From: Thermoactinomyces daqus
GTDB taxonomy: Bacteria > Bacillota > Bacilli > Thermoactinomycetales > Thermoactinomycetaceae
Length of the DNA: 40,806 nt
Reading direction: 5' to 3'
Assembly: GCF_000763315.1 (NCBI RefSeq)
Contig: NZ_JPST01000007.1
Span: 1 to 40,806, forward strand
The first letter of the stretch is position 1; each line of letters starts with the position of its first letter. The position numbers were made by a program, and so were the translations under genes. A model generated the notes under the pieces. It worked only from the letters and a program-made list of their open reading frames with translations, searched no databases and was not told where the DNA came from. Below are positions 8,295-17,624 of the stretch, in pieces.

Positions 8295-8639
8295 TTAGTG
8301 AATTTCCTTAATGCGCGCTGCTTTACCGCGAAGTTTACGCAGATAGTACAGTTTCGCACGGCGAACTTTACCGCGGCGGATCACTTCGATTTTTTCAATG
8401 CGCGGCGAATGCAACGGGAATGTACGTTCAACCCCTACACCATAGGAAATCTTGCGCACGGTAAACGTCTCGGAAATGCCCCCGCCACGACGTTGGATCA
8501 CAACGCCTTCAAATACCTGAATACGTTCGCGTTGTCCCTCTTTTACTCTCACGTGCACACGAAGAGTGTCCCCGGCACGGAATTGGGGGATATCTTTTTT
8601 CAATTGTTCTTCCGTAATTTCACGAATGATCGGACGCAT
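8295..8639 (-). CDS. rplS: 50S ribosomal protein L19
   Basis: L19 sits at the 30S-50S interface and forms part of an intersubunit bridge. The 114-residue protein carries the family hallmarks [30 protein letters not shown] and [12 protein letters not shown], then a basic tail with [20 protein letters not shown]. An AAAGGGGG ribosome binding site precedes the ATG. It has its own sigma-A promoter directly after the trmD stop, so it can be expressed above the level of the rimM-trmD genes upstream. Confidence 0.97.
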   Translation of the reverse strand: MRPIIREITEEQLKKDIPQFRAGDTLRVHVRVKEGQRERIQVFEGVVIQRRGGGISETFTVRKISYGVGVERTFPLHSPRIEKIEVIRRGKVRRAKLYYLRKLRGKAARIKEIH

Positions 8640-8717
8640 GCCTCACAAACCCCCTTTCTCATCAAGAATCTTCAACTCCGCATTTCTCCGCACTTCACGG
8701 GCGGATAGACGGAGAAT

Positions 8718-8746
8718 ATTGTAACACACGACCTGATTGAATACAA
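8718..8746 (-). promoter_or_regulatory. Sigma-A promoter of rplS
   Basis: On the minus strand TTGTAT (8741-8746) and TACAAT (8718-8723) are separated by exactly 17 bases. The -35 hexamer abuts the trmD stop codon. The leader of about 70 bases before rplS contains short GC-rich pairing segments (GCGGAGAAATGCGGAG region) but no clear regulatory hairpin. Confidence 0.62.
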
Positions 8747-9502
8747 TTACTGTTCATGGGAATACTTACGCTCCAATTCCCGCAAAAATGCGCGATCCTC
8801 TTCCGTCAGAGCCGCCGTTCTCAACAGATCCGGCCGCCGCTGCCATGTGCGAAGCAAGGATTGCTCACGCCGCCATTGTTCAATCCGGGCATGATGGCCG
8901 GATAACAGAACATCCGGTACTTTCATTCCCCGAAATTCAGGCGGGCGGGTATATTGCGGATATTCGAGCAAACCGCTGGAAAAGGAATCATCCACAGCCG
9001 AGGATTCATTGCCCAGCACACCGGAAATCAAGCGGCTGACGCTGTCCATGAGCACCATGGCCGGCAATTCGCCGCCAGTCAGAACATAATCGCCAATCGA
9101 GATCTCATCCGTCACCAGGTGTTGGCGGATCCGCTCATCATAACCTTCGTAATGGCCGCAGAGCAGAACGAGATGAGAATGGCGTGCCAGCTCCTCCGCC
9201 TTTGCCTGGGTGAAAGGCACACCCTGTGGCGACATCAGGATTACAGGTGGACGTTCATCAACTTGTGCGAGAATATCATCAACGGCAGCAAACAGCGGTT
9301 CCGGCTTCAACACCATCCCCCCGCCGCCCCCGTAAGGGGTATCATCAACCGTGCGGTGTTTATCGGTTGCATATTCCCGGAAGTTGATGAGATTGGTTGC
9401 GATCAATCCTTTTTCATGTGCTCGTTTGATGATGCTCGATTGCAAGAAGCCGGTAAACATCTCCGGAAAAAGGGTGAGCACGTCAAAACGGATCTTTGCC
9501 AC
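8747..9502 (-). CDS. trmD: tRNA (guanine-N1)-methyltransferase TrmD
   Basis: TrmD methylates G37 of tRNAs reading codons that begin with C or that code for Pro, using SAM, which prevents +1 frameshifting. The 251-residue protein shows the SPOUT-type trefoil-knot motifs: [24 protein letters not shown] and [15 protein letters not shown], the last being the cofactor-binding knot. The C-terminal domain with [13 protein letters not shown] binds the tRNA. The start is GTG at 9500-9502, one base after the rimM stop codon, with AAGGA about 12 bases upstream inside rimM, so translation is coupled to rimM. Confidence 0.97.
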   Translation of the reverse strand: MAKIRFDVLTLFPEMFTGFLQSSIIKRAHEKGLIATNLINFREYATDKHRTVDDTPYGGGGGMVLKPEPLFAAVDDILAQVDERPPVILMSPQGVPFTQAKAEELARHSHLVLLCGHYEGYDERIRQHLVTDEISIGDYVLTGGELPAMVLMDSVSRLISGVLGNESSAVDDSFSSGLLEYPQYTRPPEFRGMKVPDVLLSGHHARIEQWRREQSLLRTWQRRPDLLRTAALTEEDRAFLRELERKYSHEQ

Positions 9503-9503
9503 A

Positions 9504-10070
9504 TTAATCCAATCCTTCCATCCACTGAATAGTAATCTGTTGCCGCTGGAGGTCTACATCCTTCACGATCGGCTCAATATAGGGGAGCAAAATCTCCTTA
9601 TCCTGATCATCAGAACGAACAACCCACACATCGTTGGCCGGCAGAGGCAAAATTTCTTTAACCTTGCCGATCTTCCTGCCTTCCGTGGTGATTACCTCAC
9701 ATCCGATGATCTGGTGAAAGTAGAACTCGCCTTCCTCTTCGTTGAGCGGAGCCAAGTCCTCTTTTGGAACGACCAGCCGGCTGTTTTTGTAAACTTCAGC
9801 CTCGTTAATGCTGTTCCACTCCTGAAACTTCACCAGCAGTGCGGATTTATGCGGACGGCTTTTTTCCACAGTCAGCGGCAAAGGCTCATTAAGATCAGAC
9901 CGGAGGAGCAACAGCCGATTCCCTGGAGCAAAACGCAGCTCGGGAAAGTCGGTATCGCACAGAACGCGAACTTCACCGCGAATACCGTGGGTTCCGACGA
10001 TACGGCCCACATTCAAGTACCCGGAGCCGAAATCCCCGCCTTTTCTGTGATTCAAACGATTTTCACCCAT
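9504..10070 (-). CDS. rimM: Ribosome maturation factor RimM
   Basis: RimM binds S19 and assists maturation of the 30S head. The N-terminal reductase-like barrel starts [21 protein letters not shown]-terminal PRC-barrel follows with [30 protein letters not shown] and [14 protein letters not shown]. The chosen ATG (10068-10070) has GAAGGAG about ten bases upstream. An ATG 21 bases earlier (10091) and a TTG 15 bases later are possible alternatives. The gene overlaps the end of khpA by 19 bases in another frame, indicating coupling. The tail stops one base before the trmD start. Confidence 0.95.
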   Translation of the reverse strand: MGENRLNHRKGGDFGSGYLNVGRIVGTHGIRGEVRVLCDTDFPELRFAPGNRLLLLRSDLNEPLPLTVEKSRPHKSALLVKFQEWNSINEAEVYKNSRLVVPKEDLAPLNEEEGEFYFHQIIGCEVITTEGRKIGKVKEILPLPANDVWVVRSDDQDKEILLPYIEPIVKDVDLQRQQITIQWMEGLD

Positions 10071-10279
10071 ACGCGTTGCTTCTCCTTCCATGCTGTTGCC
10101 CTTACAACCGTGCGAATCGCTCTGATCACCCGGCCTTGTCGCCCGATCACTTTGCCCAAATCCTCTTTCGCCACCGACAGCTCGTAAACGATGCCGTCTT
10201 CGGTTGTTCGTTCACTGACGTTTACTTGCTTCGGATGATCCACCAGCGCCGTCACCATGTATTCAATCAGTTCTTTCAT
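10052..10279 (-). CDS. khpA: KH-domain RNA-binding protein KhpA (YlqC)
   Basis: KhpA is a small single-KH RNA-binding protein that pairs with KhpB in several Gram-positives and affects cell length and RNA metabolism. The 75-residue protein is nearly all KH domain, with the GKVIGRQGR loop (GxxG) that contacts RNA. GGAGG lies before the ATG. It sits between rpsP and rimM as in most Bacilli. The ylqD gene that separates khpA from rimM in B. subtilis is absent. Confidence 0.93.
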   Translation of the reverse strand: MKELIEYMVTALVDHPKQVNVSERTTEDGIVYELSVAKEDLGKVIGRQGRVIRAIRTVVRATAWKEKQRVWVKIV

Positions 10280-10312
10280 CGCTTATAATCCTCCAGGGTA
10301 TGCCCAGAAGTC

Positions 10313-10585
10313 TTATTTTTGATGTTTTTGCTCATGCACTTTTTGCAAAATGCCTTCCTGGCGGAACAAGCTGCGTACCGTATCGGAAGGTTGTGCACCG
10401 TTAGCGAGCCATTTCAGGGCTTTTTCCTCGTCAATTTTCACCGTGGCCGGTTGAGTTGTCGGATTGTAGTATCCGATCTCATCGATGGAACGGCCATCGC
10501 GCGGTGCACGAGAGTCAGCCACAACGACGCGGTAAAACGGGGCTTTTTTTGCTCCCATGCGTCTTAAACGGATTTTCACTGCCAT
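10313..10585 (-). CDS. rpsP: 30S ribosomal protein S16
   Basis: S16 is an early-binding assembly protein of the 30S body. The 90-residue protein begins [26 protein letters not shown], the family signature, and has the following IDEIGYYNP motif. The start follows a strong GGAGGTG ribosome binding site. It lies 29 bases after ffh and 33 before khpA with no terminator or promoter evident in either gap, so it is read from the promoter upstream of ylxM. Confidence 0.97.
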   Translation of the reverse strand: MAVKIRLRRMGAKKAPFYRVVVADSRAPRDGRSIDEIGYYNPTTQPATVKIDEEKALKWLANGAQPSDTVRSLFRQEGILQKVHEQKHQK

Positions 10586-10614
10586 CTTTTTTCACCTCCT
10601 GCACAAGGTTTCAT

Positions 10615-11964
10615 CTATTGCATAAACGGAAAACGGAAGCCTCGTTTTTTCCTTTTTCCGCCTTTGCTCATCTGCGAAAATTGTTTCATCATTTTTTTCA
10701 TGTCATTAAATTGCTTCAACAGGCGGTTGACATCCTGAACCGTCGTGCCGCTGCCGTTGGCAATCCGTTTTCGCCGGCTGGCATTGATGATTTCAGGATT
10801 CTCTTTTTCCTGCGGGGTCATCGAGCGGATAATCGCTTCGACCCTGGAAAGCTGCTTCTCATCGACTTGCAGGTTTTTCAACCCTTTGATCTGGCCGGCT
10901 CCCGGCAGCATGGCAAGCATGTCTTCCAGCGGGCCCATCTTGCGAACCTGCTGCAGCTGATCCAAAAAATCGTCAAACGTAAATGAGAGCGTGCGCATCT
11001 TTCGTTCAAGCTCTTTTGCTTTCTCAGCATCAACTGCTGCCTGCGCTTTTTCAATCAGGGTGAGCACGTCGCCCATGCCCAGGATGCGGGAAGCCATGCG
11101 ATCCGGATAAAAAGGTTCAAGGGCATCGGTTTTTTCGCCCAAGCCGACAAATTTGATCGGGCACTGGGTGACCGCTTTGACGGAAAGGGCTGCACCCCCG
11201 CGGGTATCACCGTCCAACTTGGTCAAAACCACCCCGGTGAGCCCCAGTTCGCTGTGGAACGTTTCTGCCACATTGACGGCATCCTGACCGGTCATCGCAT
11301 CGACGACCAGCAAAATCTCATCGGGCTCCACCTGCTCACGAATCCGCTTCAACTCGTCCATCATTTCCTGATCGACGTGAAGGCGGCCCGCAGTGTCGAT
11401 GATTACGTAATCCAAATTTTCTTCTTTCGCCTTGGCGACACCGCGCTGTGCGATGACAACGGGATCCTCTTTATCCCCAAGGGAAAAAACGGGTGTATTT
11501 AAATCCGCGCCCAAAATTTCCAACTGCCTGATCGCCGCAGGGCGGTAGACGTCTGCAGCCACCAGGAGAGCGCGGCGGTTTTGCTTTTGCAGATAACGTA
11601 CCAATTTGCCAGAAGTGGTCGTTTTACCGGCACCTTGGAGACCGACCATCATGATCTTCGTCGGCGGATTTGCGGATTGAACCAGTTTGCTTTGTTCCCC
11701 ACCCATCAGCGCAGTCAACTCTTCATTGACCACCTTGATGACTTGCTGTCCGGGGGTTAAGCTTTTCAGCACTTCCTGTCCGATCGCCCGTTCTTTGACG
11801 CGGTCGATGAAACTTTTGACAACTTTAAAGTTGACATCTGCTTCCAACAGCGCCAGACGGACTTCCCGCATCGCTTCTTTCAAATCCGCTTCCGTCACTT
11901 TTCCTTTGCCGCGCAACTTGCGCATGACCGATTGCAGTCTCTCTGACAGTCCTTCAAATGCCAT
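10615..11964 (-). CDS. ffh: Signal recognition particle protein Ffh
   Basis: Ffh is the GTPase subunit of the signal recognition particle. It binds 4.5S/6S-type SRP RNA and hydrophobic signal sequences and docks on FtsY. The 449-residue protein has the N domain (1-95), the G domain with G1 GLQGAGKTT (108-116), DTAGRLHVD and TKLDGDTRGG, and the methionine-rich M domain (about 295-449). The M domain contains the RNA-binding SRRKRIANGSG motif and the tail MKKMMKQFSQM. The interaction partner FtsY and the regulator YlxM are adjacent. Confidence 0.97.
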   Translation of the reverse strand: MAFEGLSERLQSVMRKLRGKGKVTEADLKEAMREVRLALLEADVNFKVVKSFIDRVKERAIGQEVLKSLTPGQQVIKVVNEELTALMGGEQSKLVQSANPPTKIMMVGLQGAGKTTTSGKLVRYLQKQNRRALLVAADVYRPAAIRQLEILGADLNTPVFSLGDKEDPVVIAQRGVAKAKEENLDYVIIDTAGRLHVDQEMMDELKRIREQVEPDEILLVVDAMTGQDAVNVAETFHSELGLTGVVLTKLDGDTRGGAALSVKAVTQCPIKFVGLGEKTDALEPFYPDRMASRILGMGDVLTLIEKAQAAVDAEKAKELERKMRTLSFTFDDFLDQLQQVRKMGPLEDMLAMLPGAGQIKGLKNLQVDEKQLSRVEAIIRSMTPQEKENPEIINASRRKRIANGSGTTVQDVNRLLKQFNDMKKMMKQFSQMSKGGKRKKRGFRFPFMQ

Positions 11965-11988
11965 GGGTGCCCCCTCCTCACATGGCCC

Positions 11989-12321
11989 TTAATCAAGATC
12001 GACCATTTTCTTAATGAGCGGTTCAATTCGCGAACGCGCTTCTGGCTCATCATCCAGGCGCCGCAAAATTTCCTCTGCAATCTGTTGTCGCTCTGTGTGC
12101 TTGTGCAAAAGCCCCAGCTTGTTTTCCAAATCCAACATGGTCGCTTGCGCCCGCTTGATCGCCTCAAATACCGCTTGCCGGGAAACACCTTGATGTTCGG
12201 CTATTTCTCCGAGTGACCAATCCAACGCATAATACATCTCAAGCAGGGCCCGTTGCTTTTCGGTCAACAGCGAACCATAAAAGTCGTACAACAGATTCAT
12301 TTCCGTTGTCTGGTCTAGCAC
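11989..12321 (-). CDS. ylxM: SRP-associated regulator YlxM
   Basis: YlxM is a small helix-turn-helix protein (UPF0122) encoded with ffh. In streptococci it binds the SRP and stimulates its GTPase. The 110-residue protein has the sigma-region-4-like motif LTEKQRALLEMYYALDWSLGEIAEHQGVSRQ split across residues 20-50, then a charged helical tail. I chose the GTG at 12319-12321 because GGAGGT lies seven bases upstream. This gives MLDQTTEMNLLYDFYGSL, close to known family N-termini, whereas the GTG nine bases earlier sits on top of the ribosome binding site. It is the first gene after a strong sigma-A promoter that reads into ffh, rpsP, khpA, rimM and trmD. Confidence 0.92.
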   Translation of the reverse strand: MLDQTTEMNLLYDFYGSLLTEKQRALLEMYYALDWSLGEIAEHQGVSRQAVFEAIKRAQATMLDLENKLGLLHKHTERQQIAEEILRRLDDEPEARSRIEPLIKKMVDLD

Positions 12322-12369
12322 GGGAGACACCTCCGCGCACCGTCAAGGCGCTAACCTTTACAGGTGTAT

Positions 12370-12398
12370 ACTATACCCCAGGAAAATAATCATGTCAA
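12370..12398 (-). promoter_or_regulatory. Strong sigma-A promoter of the ylxM-ffh-rpsP operon
   Basis: On the minus strand a perfect TTGACA (12393-12398) and TATAGT (12370-12375) are separated by 17 bases. The inverted repeat TCAAGG-N6-CCTTGA (12395-12412) overlaps the -35 hexamer and could be an operator or simply part of the ftsY 3' end. Confidence 0.85.
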
Positions 12399-12430
12399 GG
12401 CTTTTTCCTTGATCAATACCCAAAAGGAAG

Positions 12431-12455
12431 CGGGGGAATGAAAAACCCCCTCTCC
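12431..12455 (-). terminator. Possible terminator after ftsY
   Basis: On the minus strand GGGGG-tttttcatt-CCCCC is followed by gcttccttttg. The stem is only five pairs and the T-tail starts late, so this is a weak candidate between ftsY and the ylxM promoter. Confidence 0.35.
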
Positions 12456-12498
12456 CCTCATGCCCGATCGCTCATCCATGCCTGTTGCAAAAAGCCGA

Positions 12499-13491
12499 TT
12501 ACTCCGCCTGCATCTCTTCTTCCATCGCTTCTTTGAACAAGGCGTGCAAAAACTGATCGGCATCAAAGTCCTGAAGGTCATCCGCTTTTTCACCGAGTCC
12601 GACCAGTTTGACCGGCAGGTTTAACTCGTGATTGATGGCGATCACAATTCCGCCTTTGGCCGTGCCGTCCAATTTTGTCAGGACGATGCCCGATACATTG
12701 ACAGCTTCGCCAAATTGCTTCGCCTGGATCAGGGCATTTTGTCCCGTGGTGGCATCAAGCACCAGAAGCACTTCATGCGGGCCGTCAGGCACTTCCCGTT
12801 TCACGACGCGGTATACTTTTTTCAGTTCTTCCATCAGGTTCACCTTGTTTTGTAGGCGGCCTGCCGTATCACAGAGCAGAATATCCGCCTTGCGCGCGCG
12901 GGCGGCCTGAATGCCGTCGTAGATCACTGCCGCGGGATCAGCACCTGCCTGATGCTTGATCACATCAACTCCCACACGTTCTCCCCAGGTTTCCAGCTGT
13001 TCAATCGCCCCGGCGCGGAACGTGTCCCCGGCCGCCAGCACCACTTTTTTGCCTTCGCTTTTAAAGCGGTGGGCCAGTTTGCCGATCGTGGTCGTTTTTC
13101 CGACCCCGTTCACTCCCACAAACAAAATAACGGTTAATCCATCTTCATTCAGGTTTAACTTGCTCTCCCTCTGTTTATCCGACAGCATTTCACTGATCAG
13201 TTCCATCAGGAGCGGCTGCAATTCCGAAGGCTCTTTGATTTTTCTCTCCTTCACTTCCGAACGGAGACGCTCCGTCAATTCCATTGTCGTTGTCACCCCG
13301 ACATCTGCACCGATCAAAATCTCTTCCAGTTCCTCATAGAGATCCTCGTCGATCTTGCTGCGACCAGCGAACAGGTCGGATATGGCCCCGACAAACTGCG
13401 TACTCGTCTTCTTCAGTCCGGTCATAAATTTTTGTGTGACCGAATCGGTTTTTTTGGAAACACTCTCTTTTAATTTCCTGAAAAAACTCAT
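12499..13491 (-). CDS. ftsY: SRP receptor FtsY
   Basis: FtsY is the membrane-associated GTPase that receives SRP-ribosome complexes and hands them to SecYEG. The 330-residue protein lacks a long acidic A domain, as in Bacillus, and starts with a basic amphipathic helix (MSFFRKLKESVSKK). The NG core carries G1 GVNGVGKTTT (126-135), AGDTFRAGAIEQL, DTAGRLQNK and TKLDGTAKGG. The ATG at 13489-13491 is chosen for the AGGAGG six bases upstream. That ribosome binding site overlaps the smc stop codon, so ftsY is translated in the wake of smc. Confidence 0.97.
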   Translation of the reverse strand: MSFFRKLKESVSKKTDSVTQKFMTGLKKTSTQFVGAISDLFAGRSKIDEDLYEELEEILIGADVGVTTTMELTERLRSEVKERKIKEPSELQPLLMELISEMLSDKQRESKLNLNEDGLTVILFVGVNGVGKTTTIGKLAHRFKSEGKKVVLAAGDTFRAGAIEQLETWGERVGVDVIKHQAGADPAAVIYDGIQAARARKADILLCDTAGRLQNKVNLMEELKKVYRVVKREVPDGPHEVLLVLDATTGQNALIQAKQFGEAVNVSGIVLTKLDGTAKGGIVIAINHELNLPVKLVGLGEKADDLQDFDADQFLHALFKEAMEEEMQAE

Positions 13492-13501
13492 CTTGTTCCT
13501 C

Positions 13502-16500
13502 CTAGCTCTGGCTACTGGCAACTTCCATACTTCCATCATACTCTTCCAGCTTCACTGATACCAGTTTGGACACACCCGATTCCTGCATGGTAATTCCATA
13601 CAGCACATCCGCTCCTTCCATGGTGTGCTTGCGGTGGGTGATGATGATAAACTGCGTTTTGCCGGAAAACTCTTTCATGTAATGGGTATAGCGGGTCAGA
13701 TTGGCTTCATCGAGCGCTGCGTCCACTTCATCCAAAACGCAGAACGGCACCGGTTTGATGCGAAGAACGGCAAAAAGAAGCGCCAGCGCGGCCAACGCTC
13801 TTTCCCCGCCCGACAGGAGATTGAGGTTTTGCAGTTTTTTTCCGGGCGGTTGGGCGACGATGTCAATTCCCGTTTCCAGCAGATTGTCCGGTTCGCTCAG
13901 TTGCAAATCAGCGCGTCCGCCGCCGAACATCTTCACAAATACATCTTGAAATTCGGTGCGGATCATTTCAAAACTCTCGAGAAAACGCCGCCCCATCTCC
14001 TCCGTCAACTGGCGGATGATTTCATAGAGTTTCTCCTTGGCTTCGAGGAGATCCGCTTCCTGGGTCTTCAGGAAATCGAGTCGTTCCATCAGACGGTTGT
14101 GCTCTTCAATCGCTCCCAGGTTTACATCCCCCAACGATGTGATCTGCGATTTGAGAGAGCGAACCCTCCGCTCCGCTTTGGCAGGTTCGGCAGGGACCTC
14201 ATATTCTTGTTTGGCCCGTTCGTAACTGATCTCATATTCTTCGGCCAACTTTTGCAAAAGATGATTTAACTCCACATCAAGGCGGTTCACGCGCACTTCC
14301 TGCTCATGGAGCCGGTTCTCCTGCTTGCGGTAGGATTGGCTCAAGGTGCGCACCTCTTTTTCTTGCTGTTCGCGACGCTGCAAGGTTTCTTCGCGCAACT
14401 GTCTCGTTTCGGCCAGCTGGGACTGAATCTTTTCCTTCTGCTGCCGAAGGTCGTTGATCCTCTGCTCCAGTTGGCCCATTTCCTGCTGATTGAATTCCTG
14501 CTGAGAGCCCAAAGACTCCCACTCTTTTTTGGCGATGCCCAGCTGCTTGGACGAACGCTTGTAGTCTTCAGCCAGCCGGCGCCCGATTTCCTCCAGGTTG
14601 GCCAGTTCCTGCCTTAGCTGCGCCACAGTGACACGAAGTTCGGTCATCCGCTCTCCGGCTTCTTCTTTATCACTGGCCGCTTGTTTGGCCAGATCTTCCG
14701 CTTCGCGGATCATTTGCTCCAAGCGGGTTTGTTCCCTGCGTAGTTGCTCGATCTCCTGCTCCAGTCTTTGAAAATGGCGGGTGAGTTGCTCATTTTTCGC
14801 CAACGCCTGTTTCCGCTCGGCGGCGATGCTTTTCAGTTGCTCTTCCACCGCCCGTTTTTGCACGGCGAGTTCACGCTCCCGTCCATGCAGTTCCTGTTCC
14901 TTGACGCGTCTCTCCTCCCCGCGCAGGCGAACCCGTTCCCAATCCTGTTCCAGCTTCTGCTTCCGTTCTCTCAAGGCAGCAAATTGCTGTTGGATTTTTT
15001 CACTAACCCGTTCCGCCTCTTTTATCTGTTTCTCCAATTCCTCCAACTGACGGGAACGCCCGAGCAGATTGCTTTTGCTTTGTTGCCTGCTCCCCCCCGT
15101 CATTGAACCGCCCGGGTTTACCACATCACCGTCCAACGTGACAATGCGATAGCGGTAAGAAAGCGTCCGCGCCATCTGGTTTGCCTGCTCCAGCGTTTTC
15201 GTGACGACGACCAGCCCAAGCAAATTTTGCATCAAGGCGCGATAACGCTCATCCGTCCGGATCAGGTCGGCCGCGATTCCGACAAACCCGGGGACTGACC
15301 GGCACCGCTCCAATTCGGCCGCGGAGAGCGAGCGAGCTCTCATGACATCGAGCGGTAAAAAAGTGGCCCGCCCCAGCCGCTTTTCTTTTAAGTAAACTAT
15401 CCCGCTGCGCGCTGTCGCCTCATCATCCACGACGATATGTTGCAACGCTCCGCCCAACGCTGTTTCCATCGCTGCTTCCATCTCTGCCGGAACCTGGATC
15501 AGCTCGGCCACGGCGCCGTGAACTCCTTTAAGGGCCGGAATTCCGCGGTCCCGGGCGCGCAAAACCTCTTTAACCCCCTGCATAAAGCCCTGATGTTCCG
15601 CCTCCATCTCTTTCATCCACTCCCATTTGGAACGGAGGCGGTTTAATTGTTGCTCCGCTTGGCGGCTTTGCAGGGTGAGAGCCTTCTCTTCCTGCTCCAT
15701 CTCGGTGCGCTCCCCGGCCAACGTGCGCACTTCCTGTGCCGCCTGCTTCAGATCCTCTTCCACTTCTTTGAGCTGAACGGACAATTTTTCAGCCTGTCTG
15801 TCTTGCTCCTGCCTCTCCTGCACGTACTGCTTCTCCTGCGCCTCCAAGGCGTTAATCCGTTCACTCAGTTCTTCCCGCTGCTCGGATACATATTGTTTTT
15901 CACTGGTTAGGGCCGCCAGTTTCTGCCCTTGCAGGTTGTGCTTTTCGGTCAGTTCCAACAGCCTCTTGGCCACATCATCGCTGGAGAGGGAAAGTTGCTG
16001 TTTTAAAACGGCCAGCTGGTCTTCCGCATGCCGGAGCGCTTCTTTCTTTTCCTTCAGCCGCTCCTTGACCTTGTTTTCTTCCTCGCGCAGCCGGGTGCAT
16101 TCGCTTTCCAAAACCCGAATCTGCTCCCGAAGGTGTTGCTGCGTTTCGGTTCGGTTACGGACGCGCTCCATGCGCACTTCTTTCTGGCCTTCCGCTTTCT
16201 CCAGTTCTTCGCTGACGGAAAGCAGTTGCGTCTGGACTTCCTCCCATCGCTGTTCCTGCTCCTGCAATTTTCCCTTTAATTCCTCGAGCGCAGCTTCTTT
16301 GGTGCTCACTTCCGCGGCCAGCGAAACCTGGTTCTCTTTCAGCTGTTTAACCTCCTGTGCCGCTTGCTGCCACTCGTTATGAATCGCCTCAATTTTATGT
16401 ACGTATAACCCGATTTCCACATTTTGCAATTCTGTTTTTAATTCTTTAAACCGCTGGGCTTTCTCCGCCTGTTCCGCAAGCGGTTCCACCTGCGTCTCCA

Positions 16501-17092
16501 GCTCATGGATCAGGTCGTGAATGCGGGCCAGATTTTGCTCCGTGTTATCCAGCTTCTTTTCCGCTTCTTTCTTGCGCGTTTTATATTTGCTGATCCCTGC
16601 CGCTTCCTCAAAGATAATGCGGCGGTCTTCCGACTTGGAACTGAGGATCTCATCGATTTTTCCCTGCCCGATCATCGAGTAGGCATCCTTGCCAATTCCC
16701 GTATCGAGAAACAGTTCGTGAATATCCTTCAGCCGGCAGCTCTGCCGGTTCAGCAAATATTCGCTCTCACCCGAACGATAAACCCGCCGTGTCACCGTTA
16801 CTTCCGCATAGTCCAGCGGCAGGCGCCGGTCACTGTTGTCAAAGGTGATGGATACTTCACAATAGCCGACGGGCTTTCGGGTATCGCTCCCGGCAAAAAT
16901 CACATCCTCCATCTTGTTTCCCCGCAGCGATTTGGCGCTTTGTTCCCCCAGAACCCAGCGAATTCCGTCCGTCACATTGCTCTTCCCGCTGCCATTTGGC
17001 CCCACGACCGCGGTGATGCCGGGAACAAATTCCAACTCCGTGCGATCGGCAAACGATTTAAAACCGCTCATCTCCAATCGTTTCAGATACAT
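13502..17092 (-). CDS. smc: Chromosome segregation ATPase Smc
   Basis: Smc forms the condensin ring with ScpA and ScpB that compacts and resolves sister chromosomes. The 1196-residue protein has the expected architecture: Walker A GPNGSGKS (31-38), a long coiled coil, a hinge around 500-680 with the glycine motifs GIPALKGVHGAVAEL and VNPGGSMTGGS, a return coiled coil, and then the C-terminal head. The head carries signature LSGGERALAALALLFA and Walker B FCVLDEVDAALDEAN. The ATG at 17090-17092 follows AGGAGGGTGG. No frameshift is seen across 3.6 kb, in contrast to comM and lepB. An extended -10 element upstream suggests a promoter of its own. Confidence 0.98.
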   Translation of the reverse strand: MYLKRLEMSGFKSFADRTELEFVPGITAVVGPNGSGKSNVTDGIRWVLGEQSAKSLRGNKMEDVIFAGSDTRKPVGYCEVSITFDNSDRRLPLDYAEVTVTRRVYRSGESEYLLNRQSCRLKDIHELFLDTGIGKDAYSMIGQGKIDEILSSKSEDRRIIFEEAAGISKYKTRKKEAEKKLDNTEQNLARIHDLIHELETQVEPLAEQAEKAQRFKELKTELQNVEIGLYVHKIEAIHNEWQQAAQEVKQLKENQVSLAAEVSTKEAALEELKGKLQEQEQRWEEVQTQLLSVSEELEKAEGQKEVRMERVRNRTETQQHLREQIRVLESECTRLREEENKVKERLKEKKEALRHAEDQLAVLKQQLSLSSDDVAKRLLELTEKHNLQGQKLAALTSEKQYVSEQREELSERINALEAQEKQYVQERQEQDRQAEKLSVQLKEVEEDLKQAAQEVRTLAGERTEMEQEEKALTLQSRQAEQQLNRLRSKWEWMKEMEAEHQGFMQGVKEVLRARDRGIPALKGVHGAVAELIQVPAEMEAAMETALGGALQHIVVDDEATARSGIVYLKEKRLGRATFLPLDVMRARSLSAAELERCRSVPGFVGIAADLIRTDERYRALMQNLLGLVVVTKTLEQANQMARTLSYRYRIVTLDGDVVNPGGSMTGGSRQQSKSNLLGRSRQLEELEKQIKEAERVSEKIQQQFAALRERKQKLEQDWERVRLRGEERRVKEQELHGRERELAVQKRAVEEQLKSIAAERKQALAKNEQLTRHFQRLEQEIEQLRREQTRLEQMIREAEDLAKQAASDKEEAGERMTELRVTVAQLRQELANLEEIGRRLAEDYKRSSKQLGIAKKEWESLGSQQEFNQQEMGQLEQRINDLRQQKEKIQSQLAETRQLREETLQRREQQEKEVRTLSQSYRKQENRLHEQEVRVNRLDVELNHLLQKLAEEYEISYERAKQEYEVPAEPAKAERRVRSLKSQITSLGDVNLGAIEEHNRLMERLDFLKTQEADLLEAKEKLYEIIRQLTEEMGRRFLESFEMIRTEFQDVFVKMFGGGRADLQLSEPDNLLETGIDIVAQPPGKKLQNLNLLSGGERALAALALLFAVLRIKPVPFCVLDEVDAALDEANLTRYTHYMKEFSGKTQFIIITHRKHTMEGADVLYGITMQESGVSKLVSVKLEEYDGSMEVASSQS

Positions 17093-17184
17093 GAACCACC
17101 CTCCTCTCACTTAATCGAGGCCTTTTGCTGATTTTTCCATTTCTGCTTCAGCAACAGCCTGTACAAAATCCGGGGAACTGATTT

Positions 17185-17193
17185 ATTTTAGCA
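17185..17193 (-). promoter_or_regulatory. Candidate extended -10 promoter of smc
   Basis: On the minus strand TGCTAAAAT is an extended -10 element (TGn before the TAAAAT hexamer) about 90 bases before the smc start and just after the csaA terminator. No good -35 hexamer is present. Confidence 0.4.
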
Positions 17194-17217
17194 TAAAAAG
17201 AGAAAAATCGTTTTTCT

Positions 17218-17258
17218 ATAAAAAAGGAAGCCAGTTCTCGTTGAAAGAAGGCTCCCTT
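17218..17258 (-). terminator. Terminator after csaA
   Basis: On the minus strand GGGAGCC pairs with GGCTTCC (one G-T wobble) around a 16-base loop and is followed by TTTTTTAT. It ends the csaA unit and isolates smc. Confidence 0.75.
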
Positions 17259-17285
17259 ACCGTTTTTGAAATCAATTGGTACGGC

Positions 17286-17624
17286 TTAGTAAACCCGTGT
17301 TCCAAGCGGAGCCTGATGATCCGCCCGGAGCAAGGTAACGCCGCCTTCGGTTGAATCAACCCCCAAAACCAAGACTTCCGACATAAAGTCAGCCACCTGT
17401 TTGGGCGGAAAATTAACGACCGCGACAACCCGTTTGCCCACCAATTCTTCAATTGAATACAAATGGGTGATTTGTGCACTCGATTTTTTGGTTCCAATTT
17501 CTTCTCCAAAGTCGATCCACAACTTATAGGCGGGTTTGCGCGCTTTGGGAAACGGTTCGGCGCGCACCACCTCCCCGATCCGCATTTCCACTTTTAAAAA
17601 ATCATCATACGAACAAAATTTCAT
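17286..17624 (-). CDS. csaA: CsaA, tRNA-binding-domain chaperone-like protein
   Basis: CsaA is a small homodimeric OB-fold protein with a tRNA-binding domain; the B. subtilis protein has chaperone-like activity and has been linked to Sec-dependent export. The 112-residue protein is a complete match in layout: MKFCSYDDFLKVEMRIGEVVRAEPFPKARKP is split across the first strand-helix unit (residues 1-31), then VNFPPKQVADFMSEVLVLG and a closing hydrophobic strand. The ribosome binding site GGGAGAGAAGG precedes the ATG. It is flanked by its own terminator and lies between smc and rnc, which are adjacent in B. subtilis. Confidence 0.92.
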   Translation of the reverse strand: MKFCSYDDFLKVEMRIGEVVRAEPFPKARKPAYKLWIDFGEEIGTKKSSAQITHLYSIEELVGKRVVAVVNFPPKQVADFMSEVLVLGVDSTEGGVTLLRADHQAPLGTRVY

